Shown here: positions 37,853 through 50,575 of the stretch, piece by piece
Layout of the letters: every line of letters begins with the position of its first letter
Numbering within the stretch: the stretch's first letter is position 1
NCBI GenBank assembly: GCA_012295275.1
Contig: CM022679.1
Coordinates: forward strand, 27,067,483 to 27,131,482
From: Chrysomallon squamiferum
Taxonomy: Eukaryota; Mollusca; Gastropoda; Neomphalida; Peltospiridae
DNA: 64,000 nucleotides
Direction: 5' to 3'
The notes under the pieces: model-generated
What the model was told of the DNA's origin: nothing
What the model saw: only the letters and a program-made list of their open reading frames with translations
The model's database searches: none
Position numbers and translations under genes: made by a program

Positions 37853-40800
37853 CTGCATCAAAATAACACATTTGTTTAATGAAACTCATCTACATCAATA
37901 CAAAAACATTTGCTTTCTTAAACCCATAATCTCATAAAGAAAAAAAGACAAAAAAAAAAAGACAAAAAAAAGACTACAGCCATTATCATTTATGTTAAAA
38001 AAGAAAAAGGCTGATTTTTCTCAACGAAATCTCAAAAGATTTTCAATGTTAAATGTTTTTAAATGTATACAACAATTTTAGTTTTTGTTTGTTTGTTTGT
38101 ATTAAATTATAGAATAACTGAGAAACATTAAAACTATCTTTCCAAAGGCTAATTATTGCATTTTAAGTGTGAGCAGCAGTAATCTTTAATCTAATTATTA
38201 TTATTATTATCAGTATTTTTGCCACCAATCTGTGTGGCTTATAGACCCAAATGGCAGCAAGGGATCATATCATTGAAAAAAATTATAGAACATTAAATAT
38301 CCCAGTATATACACTATGGAAGACAGTCATGTATTTACTCAATCAGAGAGCCATAATTTTAATTTTGTTTGCTAAAAATAAAGGCTCACCTCAATCTCGC
38401 TAACCCTGAAGAATTTCTCGTCAGAGTATCTCTGTTTGACAGCCTGCAATGTGATGTCACGATGATCTACCACAGAACCTTCCAGGAAACTAGAAATATA
38501 AAAAATATCACAATTATTAAACTATTAATATTTATATTCTATTAATCCTTCTGATGCAGCACATAGTTCCCTGCACCAGATATTTTTGGAAAATAACATA
38601 TAGTTTTATGCATTACAGAATACAAAACTAGGATGTTATATATCAAGATATTTCACCTATGGCACCAAAAGGGTTAAACATCTGTAACATATTTTAGGTC
38701 AATGTTTTGAACTCTTTCACTCCAGTACAACATAAACAACATTAAAATTATGTCAAAACATAATAAAGATCTAAATTTTCACAGGAATCGCTAAAAAAGG
38801 TAACTGAAAATGTTTGCTGTAGTACATGGATTAATATATTATGTAAACATATTTCAGGTTTTGGGGTTTTATTTCTCACACCCAGAGTAGAGGGTAATTT
38901 TGGTACATTTTGGCAAAGAAGGAAAATGATGTAGAAAACAAAATGCATTTCTCACCATTTTTCATGAACATGGAAAGAACATCTACTGATATCTTCCAAG
39001 GAATATCCTGTAAACTCCTCCATTTTTTCTGGCCATGGACATTCTACAAAGACAAGTAAAGGAAATTCAATTATTTGAATTGAAGAAACAGCTAATATTG
39101 ACATCTCAATAGAATATATAAAAATATATATATATTTTTTGTTAATAATAATTATAACAAGTCATTGATTATTATTATTATTGCTTGTTTTCATTTTTAT
39201 TGTAATTTCTAGTAATTTAAAATATTCTGTATTTTTTTAATTAAAGTATAATCACTGTTTTATAATTTCATACATCACACAAAGTCAGTTGAATACTGTT
39301 TTTCCATTCTGATGGTTTTTAAATTCATTAACCCTTCAAGTGTCCAACACCCAGTGTTTTTCAACTCAAACCACTTTTTAGAAATTTTGATGATCATTTA
39401 TAAAAATCCCATGTTTCAGTGATATTCTCCAGCTAATTAATTAATTAAATCATAGCTTACATTTGACAGAATAAAATATATATGATGCAATCATTTAGCA
39501 GCAGGTTAATGTCTGAAAAACCTGGTTAAAGATAAACACTCACTGTTTTTCATCAAAAGTCGTGCCAGTAAGACAGAGCTTGCTGCTATTTCTGTTGGAC
39601 TGTACTGTCCCATCTCAGCCTGCAACAGACACAGTTCACAGATGTACTCGGACAGAACAACTGTCTTCACATCTGACTGGGCGAGAGTGTTCACAATTCC
39701 TACATAGTCCAAACCTGTGGGCACCTGAGCAAATCAAACAATTTTTTATTTTATTAATTAGAGCTTTGAGTAATATTATGTTTTTGAAATTAGAGAAAAA
39801 TAACAATCATTTTCATTAAAGATAAATGGATTTATTTTAAAAACAAACAAACTATATGAATGATAAAACAATATATTTAGATTACATATTAACTTGGTTG
39901 TTTAAGTTTAATTATCCGAATATAATTTTTGTTCCTTTACTTATTCTGCACTCTTTCTTCAATTCAATATACAAAACGAAACAAAAATACATAGAAAATA
40001 ATAATAAAATAAAGAAAAAATAACAAACCCTAATTCGTCCCCTCAACGTTGCTGTTATCTCCCCCATCATTCTTACAACATCTTCATACTTGTATGTGTT
40101 GTCAGTCAGCCAGGCAGCTTCTCGAATTGTTATGATATCTTTACCTAGAAATCTGAAAATATTAAAAAGTAATAATCGTTAATACACTAAGATGTTAAAG
40201 TATTAGTAACTTAATTGATACAAATTTCTGCCAAATGCCTGAACCATCTCACTTATATTTTTGCTGCCATAAATGAGTTAACTATTGATCAAAAAATATA
40301 TATTTTGGAGTAAGATGTGATACTACTCATTCAAAAGAACACAACAAAATTGGCAGCTTCCACTGACTACCAACTGTTTATTATATTTTGGTTAAATCTG
40401 TTATCAGTAAAACTGAGTTTGAAAAAACAAACAAACAAAAAGTACTAATAATAATGAAACATTAATAAAAATATATTATTATAATAATACAAAATTTCTT
40501 TGAAAGATAAAAAACCGACTAAGTACACCTGAAACTTTACATTTCTACTTTTCAGTTCAGATTGTTAGTTCTGTTTCAGTGACAGATTTATTTCTAATGA
40601 GATTGTAAGTTAAATAGTAATTGTAAGTAATAGTATACTTATATGTATTATATATATTTTTTCTGTCTGGTTTACTAACCGTGAACATATAACCATGGCA
40701 GCCACTCCTAGGAGCTGTAGTTTGGATCGGGGAACAATGTGAACTTTCAGAAACCTATCAACAAGACTAACAGCACAGTGCAGAGTCAGAGTAGAGAACT

Positions 40801-42614
40801 CTTTCATTCCTGCAACCTCTACCAGCCAGTCTACCAAGATGTATCTGTACAAGTCATAAAACATTGCCTTATAAGTCATGCTAGAACAATAATTAATAAA
40901 AGTAACAATTCATTAAGTAACGAAAGTTCTTTATTTGGTTTCTACAGCTATGCTTGGTATATTACTCAGGATACTCCAGGAATATATTTTGTTTCGTAAC
41001 ATATGAAGTAAATTTCTTCTTCTCATATCTTAAAAAAAGGATCATAATTTTTAAAACGCTTTTTGATGATCTCCTGAATGGTTTAGTAAATTCTAGAAAT
41101 TTCTGACGATATTTTGAATCCTTAAGAACCATAAAATATAAAAACAATAAAGAATTCTTTCAACAGAATCACTTTATAGAATCACAATTTTTTTTTTTTT
41201 TTAAATCACTTTCATGTGATTTAACTTTTAAAATGTACCAAAAATTTAAGAAAAGTTAATTTATTTGAATCTCACCTCATTGATGGAGTGGGGTCTCGTA
41301 CAGAGTTGAAAATGGTGTGAATTCCAGAAGGCGTCGATGACTGAAACACAGATCTCAGGAATACTGCAGCTTGAGTAGAGGAGATATCACCATAGTTACC
41401 ACAAGCGTAGAATTCTGCTAAACAGAGCCTGGCTTCCATACACCCCATACTTGATACTTCTCGCAGTTGGCGAATTCTTACTAATTCTAAAGCTTTATCT
41501 AGAATCTGAAAATAGGAACATATATGTTTAAAAATATTTATTCTGTATAATGTTTATTTTTACCTCCATATACTTCATTCATGACTTTTCATCGTTAATG
41601 AAAATTTTCAAATTATTTTTTATTATCTTTAATCTATTACTGAATTTTAAATCTTATGACACAAAATTACACTGGACAAAAATTCTAGTGTTCATATTAT
41701 TAATAAAGGCTGGAAAATTAGTTCAAACAAAACATATTAAGACTATCTGTATTCTTATAGTTTCATTAATTACTAGAAGTGAAAACTGATAAAGTATTTA
41801 AAAATGTTTCTGTATTATTAACTACCTAAAAAAAAAGAAAAAAAAAAGGGTTAGCTTACCACATTGCTGTACTGGTATTTCCAAAGAAGAAAAGCAGATT
41901 CTCCAGATCCGAGAGAGGCTCCGAGTTTAAGATACTGAATAATTTCCTGTTTTCGTTCTGGACAGTCTAGTAATTCAACAGTTTTAGCAACACACACAGC
42001 AATGTCACGATTAGCATACTAAAATAAAAAAACATTTTATCAGTTATTTAACTTGTGCATACAGCTTGAAAAATAACAGGTAGCCTGCTTACTAGTAAAT
42101 ATTAACAAGTATTCCTGAAAAGTGCAAAGTAGATTTGAATATTTGGAAATGTTTGTAATTAACTTGATGTCTTAATATTATTACTGCAATTATTCTAGGC
42201 ACATGTCCAAAATTTTTTAGGGGGTGGCTTCAAAAAGCAAACAGTATAAAAAGTTCTGACATGAAACAGTATTCACCACAAATTCAAATCTTTTTCAATG
42301 GATGCAATCATAATCTGAGATTATTCTCATTTTCACATTTGTTTTTAAAATAAATTAATAATGAATTTTTCAATTTAGTTCTTGGACGATATTAAAATAA
42401 ATGCGTACATTTTCTAGGTGTTGTTTCATGTATGTGAACACACATTCTTTACAACAAGCTCCAGTAGTAGACCACGGAGGACGGAAAAACAACCAGGTGA
42501 ACGGGGCAGTTGTTGTAGTAAGGACCTCAATCTGACAAAACAGCTTGGCAGCGTTTGTTCCATTTTCTACAATGTTTCTGGTGTCAAGTTCTCCAGGTAC
42601 TGAAAATAAGAAAA

Positions 42615-42645
<31 letters not shown>

Positions 42646-45600
42646 AATAATAAATAAATGAGTGTATGATTAAGTAAATTAATTAAGAAAGTAAGTACAC
42701 AAGTTAACTATAAGTGACTTACTAAGAAAATAAACATGAACATGTAATTTAGTTAAGTAAATAAAGAAATGAGAATGTTTGTTAGAAAGTAAGAAAAAAA
42801 AAATGTTTTAAAAATTATTAGCTATTTCATTAACAGAAGAAACCAAACAAATTATTTCTCCTTTCTTAAATAGACTGGTTAAAATCTTATGTCACTGTAA
42901 AAAATATGAACTTGTAAGGCAAAAATAATAAGACTAAACACAGACACTAATTTGACTTTAAATTAAATTTATTTTAACGAGTATGACTTATATATGGGGT
43001 AAGTCAAACACTTTATGCAGTTTCTTGAATATGGTTCTTGACTACTGAAGTCATATTGTCTGGAGATTTTATTTTTATTTTTTGTTTTATGTAATAAACT
43101 GACAAAGTCAATTCATGATTGTATGTCAATGAGATATTCTTACAAAGTAATTGTAAATTAACATTAAGTCTTTTGTGCTTCTTTCTGTAACAGGGACGTA
43201 AATTAAATTGCTTTTATAAATGATACGTTAATTTATTACACAGAAAAATAAACAAACACTCACATCCTTCATTGTACAAGTAAGCCACTGCTAATTTCAC
43301 CAGAGCTTCAACATTTCCATTGTCTGCAGCTCTGAAATAAGGATAGAAAAAAAAAATCAGTATCATTATTTGTTTGTTGAACATTTTTAAATTGTGATAT
43401 TTGTATATAAGTTAATCTTAACAAACTGCCATACCAACAATTTCCTTTACCAATTTTGTAAAACTGGATTTCAAATGAACTTTCAATAATTATTTTCCTC
43501 AATTTACAAAAACATTAAATAAGAATGACTGTTGTTTATAACAATAATTATGAGAAATTTAAATATATATGTATATAAATAATCAATCAATATATTTATA
43601 TCTATAGCATCTATCTGTCTATTATTTACCTTTGAAAATGGTGGATATTCTTTGTTGTTGGCCAGATGTCATGGAATCGAACCACAGTCCAAAGTGAGGT
43701 AAATGTGTCTATGAGATCACGAAATCGAGGATGTACCTGAAATATCGTTGTTTTAATTTTAATAATTCTCTAAACAGATTACAATTCAAATCAAAGTAAC
43801 TGTAAATTATTGAATTTTAAGAATGTGAAAACTACCTTGAATATGTTAATTAAACAATAAAATAATTTTATATTTTATTTTTCTTTCTTTTTTAAAACAT
43901 AAGAAAAACATATTCCAATTTAACAAAATATAAATTTAATTACAGAAATTCTACTTTCACATTATCGTATAATTTATTATTATAATAATATATAAATGTA
44001 GATGCTTTTCAAAATGGAAAAAATAAAAATAATATAATTTTTATAAATGAACATCTAGAAACTAAAAATGTTCTTATATATAAATACATCAATGGATAAC
44101 TGTTTATCAGGCTATAAATGTTAAATTTTTTTTTTTTTCATTTTGATTACAAAAAAATCCAAGAACAGATATTCTGCCACAGCTTTGTCGATTACTGATA
44201 AAAAAAATTTTCATAAAATGCCTACAGTTCTATATCTTTTTTTTTTTTTTTTTTTAAATGTTATCGTTATTATTTATTCTATCTCTCTTGCATTCTCAGC
44301 TGCTGTTTATCTTGCATCGAAATGATAAATAAATGAAAATAAAAATAATGAAAAGAATCTTACAGCTCTCATATTGAGCAAGTCTCTGATGTGAAGGTTA
44401 TGTAACAGGTGAATGAGAATTTCTTCAGGTAGGTTCCAAATCGTCACACTGCTGCGAGTACGAGGTCGGACATGGGCATGGACCGGAACGAACGAACATT
44501 GTGATGATTTGCTTAGTCGACCTTGTATACTTTGTAATACTACAAAAAATTAAAAATAAATTAATAATAATAATAATAATAATAAAACATTTTGATGATT
44601 TACTCCATCAACCTTGTATACTCTGTAATACTACAAAAAAATTAAATTAATATTAGTAATAATAATTATAAAAAAATAAAACATTTTGATGATTTACACA
44701 GTTGACCTTGAATACTCTGTAATACTACAAAAAATACAAAAAAAAAAAAATTAAAAAAAAAGAATAATAATAAAACATTTTGATGATTTACTTATTTGAC
44801 TTTGTATACTCTGTAATACTACAAAATAAAAATAAAGAATAAAACATTTTTATGATTTACTCAGTTGATCTTTTATACTCTCTAATATTAAATTAATGTA
44901 TAAAAGGTAAATATGATAAAAAAAAAATTAATAATAATAATAAATAACTCTTTGATGATTTACTTATTCAAATGTGCATTCTGTAATATTAAATAAAAAA
45001 TAAAGAAAGTAAATAAATAAATACTAATTTTATTTATATATATATATATATATATATAATTTTATACAACAGAACCTTTATAAAATATATAAACAGTGAA
45101 AAATGTGCATCCATAAAGACAAAGATGAAACTTTTTTTTAAATAATATTTAGACATTTAAAATTCCAAGCAAGAAGTGAAATCTGAAGTTAAGTTAGAAG
45201 CAATAATTAAATAATAATAATAAAAATAAAAAAATATTAAAAATAATGAAAATAATAAAGAAATATTTGTGGGTTTTTTTTTTTTTAAATTTGAAATAAA
45301 ATTAACGAATACACAACTTCCCAGTAAAAAAACAAATTACCCCCCTCCGCCCCAAAAAACCTTTTAGATGACAGGAGGTAAAATGGAGAGAATCAAATTC
45401 CTGATTAAAAATAATAATAATAAAAATCTTATCAAGTTACTTGTTTTGAACTTAATAATGTTACTATCACACATGTGGGCTGTATGGAGTAATATGAAAA
45501 CAGCATACATTTCAAAATTTGGAGAAAATTAGTATTTTAATAACAATAACAATAATAATAACAAAATAAATTAATTAATTAATTAAAAAAAAGAAAATAA

Positions 45601-47624
45601 GTAAATAATAAAAATCAAAAAATAAATAACTATATATATATATGTGTGTGTATACACATATATTTGCCATTATTGACTTCATGTACTGTCATTAAACATT
45701 CTTTGAATATAAATCAAAACTTTTAATAAAATATAAGTAAATAACAGAGATAGAGAAATTAATAAAATCAATACTACTTAGCAACATGTGAATAATAATT
45801 ACAAAAATCTTTGTTAAAAATGTCCAATTCACCTGCCAATTGTTTTCACTCGTATCAAAACACCTGTCATTTTGTGTCAGGGAATAACTGTTGGGTCAGT
45901 TACTGTGGAGATTACTTAACAATACACACCTATAGTGGACATCTGTGTTTGGTCACTTAACTGTTACAAATACTAACTTGTTAACAGGTGTTTGAGTGGT
46001 TACAATGAAACTGTTTTAGAGAAAATGATATGAATTCCATATCTCCATAAACAAACGTAAAAAGAGATAAATAATTCTGAACTAAAATCTAACTAAATCT
46101 TAAATTTGTCTGTCCCTCCATCAGTAATATAATGCTAATTTGTTATTATACATACCTAAATTATTTACTGTTATCAATTTAAATTTATATATCAGTTATC
46201 GAATATATATATATATATTACTTCTGCCTTCGTGGAAAAAATTTTTTTTTTTTTTTTTTTTTTTTTAATCCATATCAAATTATATATGTACAGAATTTCA
46301 TACAGAATTGTTATTGCCAATGCTACAGAGGAATCTTAAAATATTTACACTAAAAGTCGGAAAAATACACTGAAATGACAGATATATCTTTCTTTCCATG
46401 TAGCAAATGAAATATACATTAAATATGCAAACATACACATATACAAATTCACAGATATTGTAATGCACACCTATAAAATGTTTATACATTATATATTTAT
46501 CCACATTATAATTATATAAACGGTTATTTGTATTAAAACACAACTGTAACCTGCAAAAATGCTACAAATGAAAATTTTATATATAATGCTATGTTTAAAT
46601 ATATTTAACAAAAACTATATATATATATTTATAATGTACTTACATGTGAAAAACATAGTGGTAAAGATTTTCCGTGACAGATATGTGCAATAATGTCCTA
46701 GATAGGTGATCCTATTGATTATGAAAATGTCATGTTATGACTTGACCTATATGCAAATTACCATGTGCGTTGCTAAGAATAGACAGCTGCCCTAGCGTCC
46801 GAGGATACTAATCCCGTAGCAACCAATCAGATTAAAGCGTTTAACGACTAGCCAATCAGCGTATTCGAACAATCCAAACAGGGCACAGACAGGAATGTTT
46901 GAGCATGTTTGAACGTATTTCTGCATGTTACTAGCGTATATAAGCATGTCTGAAACAAATATGTAAATTTATGCGACCCAAACAACGTATCAGAGTACAA
47001 TCTGTCAGGGTATAAAAATATCACAAACCTTTCACTACGTATTTGTAGTCTACAAGTGTCGTGTCGAGTTAGGTATAGCAACTAAATCGCAAGAGCCTAG
47101 TCCTAGACATTTACGAATATCAACGAATTTTAAAAATTTCATCATTATTAGATATGTTAGGAGAAAATTTCTTTGAGATTTTCTCTTTTAAATATGCTCT
47201 GGAATTTTTGTTCTCAAAGTCAATATTAAATACAAACTGAACGAAAAAATATTCATGTGTATCGCTGACCAGTGTTTCAATGACCCGCTTGACCACAGGT
47301 CATTGCCGATAGTCTCACTGACCGTAAAAAGTTCCGCCAAAACTGAACGCATAAATTTATATTTTTATAGTTAAATAATAAATTACATTTTGGCTAAGGT
47401 TGCTTGTAAAGTCATTCACAATACTCTTTATTATCAAAATACTGAAAATGGTTCGATAGTAAAACTTTTGTAAAGTTGAAAGTTGACCGCGTTCTTCGAT
47501 GTGATGGTAACACCATCCGATTAACTTAAGGGATTCCCCCATTCCCTTACCTGATTCAAATCGAGAAAGCAAATAGCACTGACTTGCTACATCATCTAAT
47601 TGTTTCAATAAACTCACCTTTCAT
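36343..47624 (-). CDS. CCNF: Cyclin F, complete, 15 coding exons
   Basis: The substrate-recognition subunit of an SCF-type ubiquitin ligase; in vertebrates it targets proteins such as RRM2 and CP110 in S/G2 and does not activate a CDK. I rebuilt 15 coding exons that keep phase with no internal stop: 2298 nt, 765 aa, against about 786 aa in human. Order is F-box (about 36-80), SEL1-like repeats, cyclin N box with the hydrophobic patch MRYIL (about 312-316), cyclin C box, then an acidic/Ser-rich tail ending in basic clusters. The start is ATG at 47622-47624: exon 1 codes only 7 nt (ATGAAAG) and joins exon 2 to read MKVLQSIQGRLSK. Exon coordinates are in the block entries. No other cyclin family carries an F-box, so the identification is firm. 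Confidence 0.95.
38390..41505 (-). other. CCNF: CCNF exons 7-12: cyclin boxes
   Basis: Coding exons 41276-41505, 40680-40844, 40029-40152, 39544-39724, 38956-39043 and 38390-38489. The cyclin N box includes RYILVDWLVEVAGMKEF, LVDRFLKVHIVPRSKLQLL and REAAWLTDNTYKYEDVVRMM. The cyclin C box includes EYICELCLLQAEMGQYSPTE and FTGYSLEDISRCSFHVH. MRYIL preserves the hydrophobic patch that docks RxL/Cy motifs in substrates. Confidence 0.95.
41860..43331 (-). other. CCNF: CCNF exons 4-6: SEL1-like region
   Basis: Coding exons 43264-43331, 42409-42599 and 41860-42018. AADNGNVEALVKLAVAYLYN is a SEL1/TPR-like helix pair matching the human AAEKGNFEAAVKLGIAYLYN. FTWLFFRPPWSTTGACCKE matches human FIWLFIRPPWSVSGSCCKA. 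The 5' splice site at 42403-42408 (GTACGC) is weak but keeps phase. Confidence 0.9.
44580..44992 (-). repeat. Tandem decayed copies of the CCNF exon 2 acceptor segment
   Basis: Exon 2 starts at 44539, and its boundary region (about 44497-44547) is repeated about five times further upstream in intron 1: near 44586-44640, 44680-44734, 44773-44826, 44842-44890 and 44947-44990. Each copy, read on the minus strand, keeps a TTTTGTAG-like or related acceptor followed by TATTACAGAGTATACAAGG-like coding sequence and AAATCATCAAAATG. Copies 2 and 3 are still open through this segment (LQSIQ, then KSSK); copies 1, 4 and 5 have stops. Confidence 0.85.
46239..46267. repeat. Poly-T run in CCNF intron 1
   Basis: A nearly pure T run, with a short TA microsatellite just to its left (46206-46218). 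Confidence 0.9.
46700..47140. other. CpG-bearing, CCAAT-rich patch in CCNF intron 1
   Basis: This less AT-rich stretch has plus-strand AACCAATCAG and AGCCAATCAG (near 46820 and 46850) and several CpGs. It could be an alternative promoter or enhancer in intron 1. No exon is evident. Confidence 0.3.
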
Positions 47625-47830
47625 ATCTTCTTTGAATTACTGGACACCAGAAACACAACTAGCTGCGGTTTCAAAACGGCAAGCACAAGTACACAACCCG
47701 ATACACTCTTCGCGAAAATCCAGCTGTTTACTAGAAGCCAAACAATGACGTGTTTTGATTGGTTGACTGACCTCTGACGTTTATAAACGAGCGCAAGGAT
47801 CAACAATGCGCGCAAGCGGCTTTTTCAAAT
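47618..47830 (-). promoter_or_regulatory. CCNF: CCNF 5' end and core promoter
   Basis: Upstream of the ATG, on the minus strand: CHR-like TTTGAA (47670-47675), a strong E2F-type site TTTTCGCGAA (47709-47718), a CRE-like half site ACGTCA (47746-47751) and a CCAAT box (47758-47762). A GCGCGC patch lies near 47810. CHR, E2F/CDE and CCAAT together are the usual make-up of cell-cycle gene promoters in animals, which fits cyclin F. The transcription start is not determined. Confidence 0.6.
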
Positions 47831-47839
47831 CTTCAAAGG

Positions 47840-48294
47840 ATGTGGGAAAACATTGTTCATTTGAATTTTAGGAATAAAACGATTTAGTGAAAACCACAAC
47901 ATTAAGAAATATGATTAATTTCAGTTATTTATATCCTACCTCTTACACACATTTATTATGTTTTCCTTCTAAACATTTATAAGACAAAAAATGTTAATAT
48001 ATGGTGATAAATATTAGCTGGTTTATATTATTGTTATAGTCCTGTATCTCAACTCTTGTAATATATCAAAAATAATTTATTTATTTATAATTTATTTTAG
48101 ATTTGTTGTTTATTAATGACTTTAAAAAAAAAAAAAAAAAAAAAATCAACATTAGTAATACAGAAGAAAAAAACTTAATCAGTTACTTAATTAATTAATT
48201 TATTTTTTATCTTATAGCAGATTATGTTGTAAACAATTTAATTTCCGGCTGCAGTATCCTAACACTGTCTCTTTAAACAGTAGCAATAAATAAC

Positions 48295-48343
<49 letters not shown>

Positions 48344-49560
48344 GTGATGATAATGATATAATGACAATAACCATGATGATTATTTTATTAATATTATTAT
48401 CATCATCAAACCATTACCAAAGAGTAGCATCAAAAACAATATAATAATAATATTAATAATAACAGCAACAACAAATATTATTATTATTGTTGTTGTTGTT
48501 GTTTTCACATTGAAACGCATAACTCAAAGTTACTAATTACTCCCTTCCACGTTGTTGTTGTTGTTGTTATGGGGGGGTTTTCAGTTCTAATTAACGGCAT
48601 ATATATATTTTTACAAATATCTGTTAGCATTAACACACCCATTCAGAATAATCACTAAATCAGCAGATGGTTTACAACTCTGTGTAATTTGCCAGTTATT
48701 ATCTGCGTAAAATAGCAGACGTACTCATTGTCTCGCGCCCTCTTACGTTAGCCAATCAACGAAAAGACAAACACTGCCAAACGAGTGTTGAGCTGTTTCG
48801 TCACCGAGGTTGTTACACTGTGACACGTTTATAATACCCTTTGACCTCTGAACTCTGTAAGAATGGTCAGGTACAAAGCAGTTTGGTGACTGATTGACAA
48901 GACTTACAGTGTAACAAAAGGTGTTTCGCGATAGTTGTGGAAAACAAACAACAAATGAATTTGGAAAATGATATGTACTGTTTTCAAATGAGTTAGTAAA
49001 TAAGGAAATAAATAAATAACAAAAAATAATTAGAAATATAAAAAAAAAAAAAAAAAATTGTGCTCTCGTTTGTAGTTTAAAAAAAAATACTTCAATGCAA
49101 ATTAACATAATACAGCAGTAACAATAATAAATGAATAGATAAATTATAAAAACAACAACAACATAATTTCAGTCATTATCTCAACAAAAAAAAAAAAGAG
49201 AAATAAATAAATAAAATTAAATGAAATGAAATTAAATTAATAAAGAAAAAAAAAAAACAACAACATACAAACAACCCATTCTACAACCACTGCCACTACA
49301 GTCAAAACAACAACAATTACTACTACTGTTACTATTATTACTACTACTGCTACTGCTGATGAATGTATATCATCGTCATCAACAACAACAATAATAAAGA
49401 TAGGTAAATTGTATCGATTTCTTTCTCTCGAAAACACCACACGACATTACAATAGTACACAGCACACTAATAAAATCAAATGAACAACTAAACAAAATCA
49501 CGTAACGTGACTTCTAATCTTTATCTCGCAAATATCATCACCGACAGTGACCAGCTGTGC
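47840..49560. other. Gene-free repeat stretch upstream of CCNF
   Basis: Contains (AAT)n at 48294-48342, poly-A runs near 48124 and 49045, and a (TTG)n run near 48487. A small CpG/CCAAT patch lies near 48725-48920 (GCCAATCAAC). No exon is supported; the minus-strand frame at 48743-49108 has no recognisable domain. Confidence 0.5.
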
Positions 49561-49617
49561 ACGTTTCTTAATTATCTATCTTGAACAATGGCCACCACAC
49601 AGTGCTTTACCAGGTGG

Positions 49618-49716
49618 CTACGGATACATGACGTCATCAAAGGAACCGTCCGGCCTCATGACAACTCCTGCCTTGAATGTCTGTTGATGGTCACTTTGCG
49701 AAGCGAAAAATAACAT
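49618..49716 (-). CDS. Possible small ORF or terminal exon, 32-33 residues
   Basis: In an AT-rich desert a short minus-strand frame has balanced, coding-like composition and ends FKAGVVMRPDGSFDDVMYP before TAG at 49618-49620. In-frame ATG ATG codons near 49711-49716 would give MMLFFASQSDHQQTFK as its start. Alternatively TTCGCAAAG could be an acceptor and this the last exon of a gene to the right. The DNA encoding FDDVM includes the palindrome TGACGTCA (CRE). I do not recognise the peptide. Treat as hypothetical. Confidence 0.3.
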   Translation of the reverse strand: MLFFASQSDHQQTFKAGVVMRPDGSFDDVMYP

Positions 49717-49719
49717 CAT

Positions 49720-50505
49720 TAGGATTTGGGTTCAGATTAATTAAGTATGAATGCAAACAAAAAATTCAGTGAACTTATTATTTTTAAATACACACTATCC
49801 AATTAATTACCAACACAAATTATAAGAAGATTTGTTAATTATAATTCTGGTAATTAGTTCTTTAGGAGGTTGTCGTGAATAGAAATGACAGATTTCACTA
49901 AACATCATTATAATCATCTGAAGACAAATTATTTAATTCATAGTAAACGGCGCCAAGGATGAAATGAAACAGTAATCACTTCTTCGTGTTAATCCGGTGC
50001 ACTAATCTATCAGGCGATTATCGTAATGATCCGTTGTTGTGAGATTCAGATGTTTTAATGACGTCATGGTGTTAACTATTATTTTTTTATCTACCACCAA
50101 GGGTTTTCTTTTTCATGTTAAAGACATCAAAAGCAGACGTTACTGAAACGGCAGACAACTCTGTATTATTAAGGCAGTCTGGAAAAAGCGATCATGTGCG
50201 TTATTGTATTACCACTGGCTGGGCTGAAAAATGAACATATTGTATATTAACGTCTGCTTAACTTTTTCGCCGTCTGCTTTCATTCTGTCTGCCTTTCTGT
50301 GGGTGGCTCTGTCTGTCTGTTTTTAATTTCACTGCTATCAATTTCTATGACTCATTCTGCGTGCACTTGTATGCGTGTTTCTCTCTGTCTTTTGCAAGCA
50401 ACATGACAAATAAAAAAACAAAATAAAAAAACAACAACAAAAAACCCCAAAACAAATCACGGACCAAAAAAAAAAAAAGATATATGTTTAAAGACAGCAG
50501 TTGTA

Positions 50506-50575
<70 letters not shown>

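Larger units (their letters stand above)
43630..47624 (-). other. CCNF: CCNF exons 1-3: start and F-box
   Basis: Coding exons 47618-47624, 44364-44539 and 43630-43736 encode residues 1-96. The F-box core is IWNLPEEILIHLLHNLHIRD, continued as LLNMRAVHPRFRDLIDTFT; the human core is LSLPEDVLFHILKWLSVED. This is the SKP1-binding segment. The basic stretch HVRPRTRSS just before it resembles the N-terminal nuclear localisation region of human cyclin F. Exon 1 is a 7-nt coding exon, and the gap to exon 2 is about 3 kb. Confidence 0.88.

Noticed and set aside
43664-43674. Minus-strand GGTTCGATTCC, a perfect tRNA B-box
   Set aside because: It lies inside CCNF exon 3, in frame as part of the conserved VVRFHDIW segment, and no A-box or cloverleaf surrounds it.
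47357-47617. Minus-strand frame beginning directly after CCNF exon 1
   Set aside because: It starts at the splice donor and has no match to cyclin F; joining exon 1 to the exon at 44364-44539 gives the conserved protein instead.
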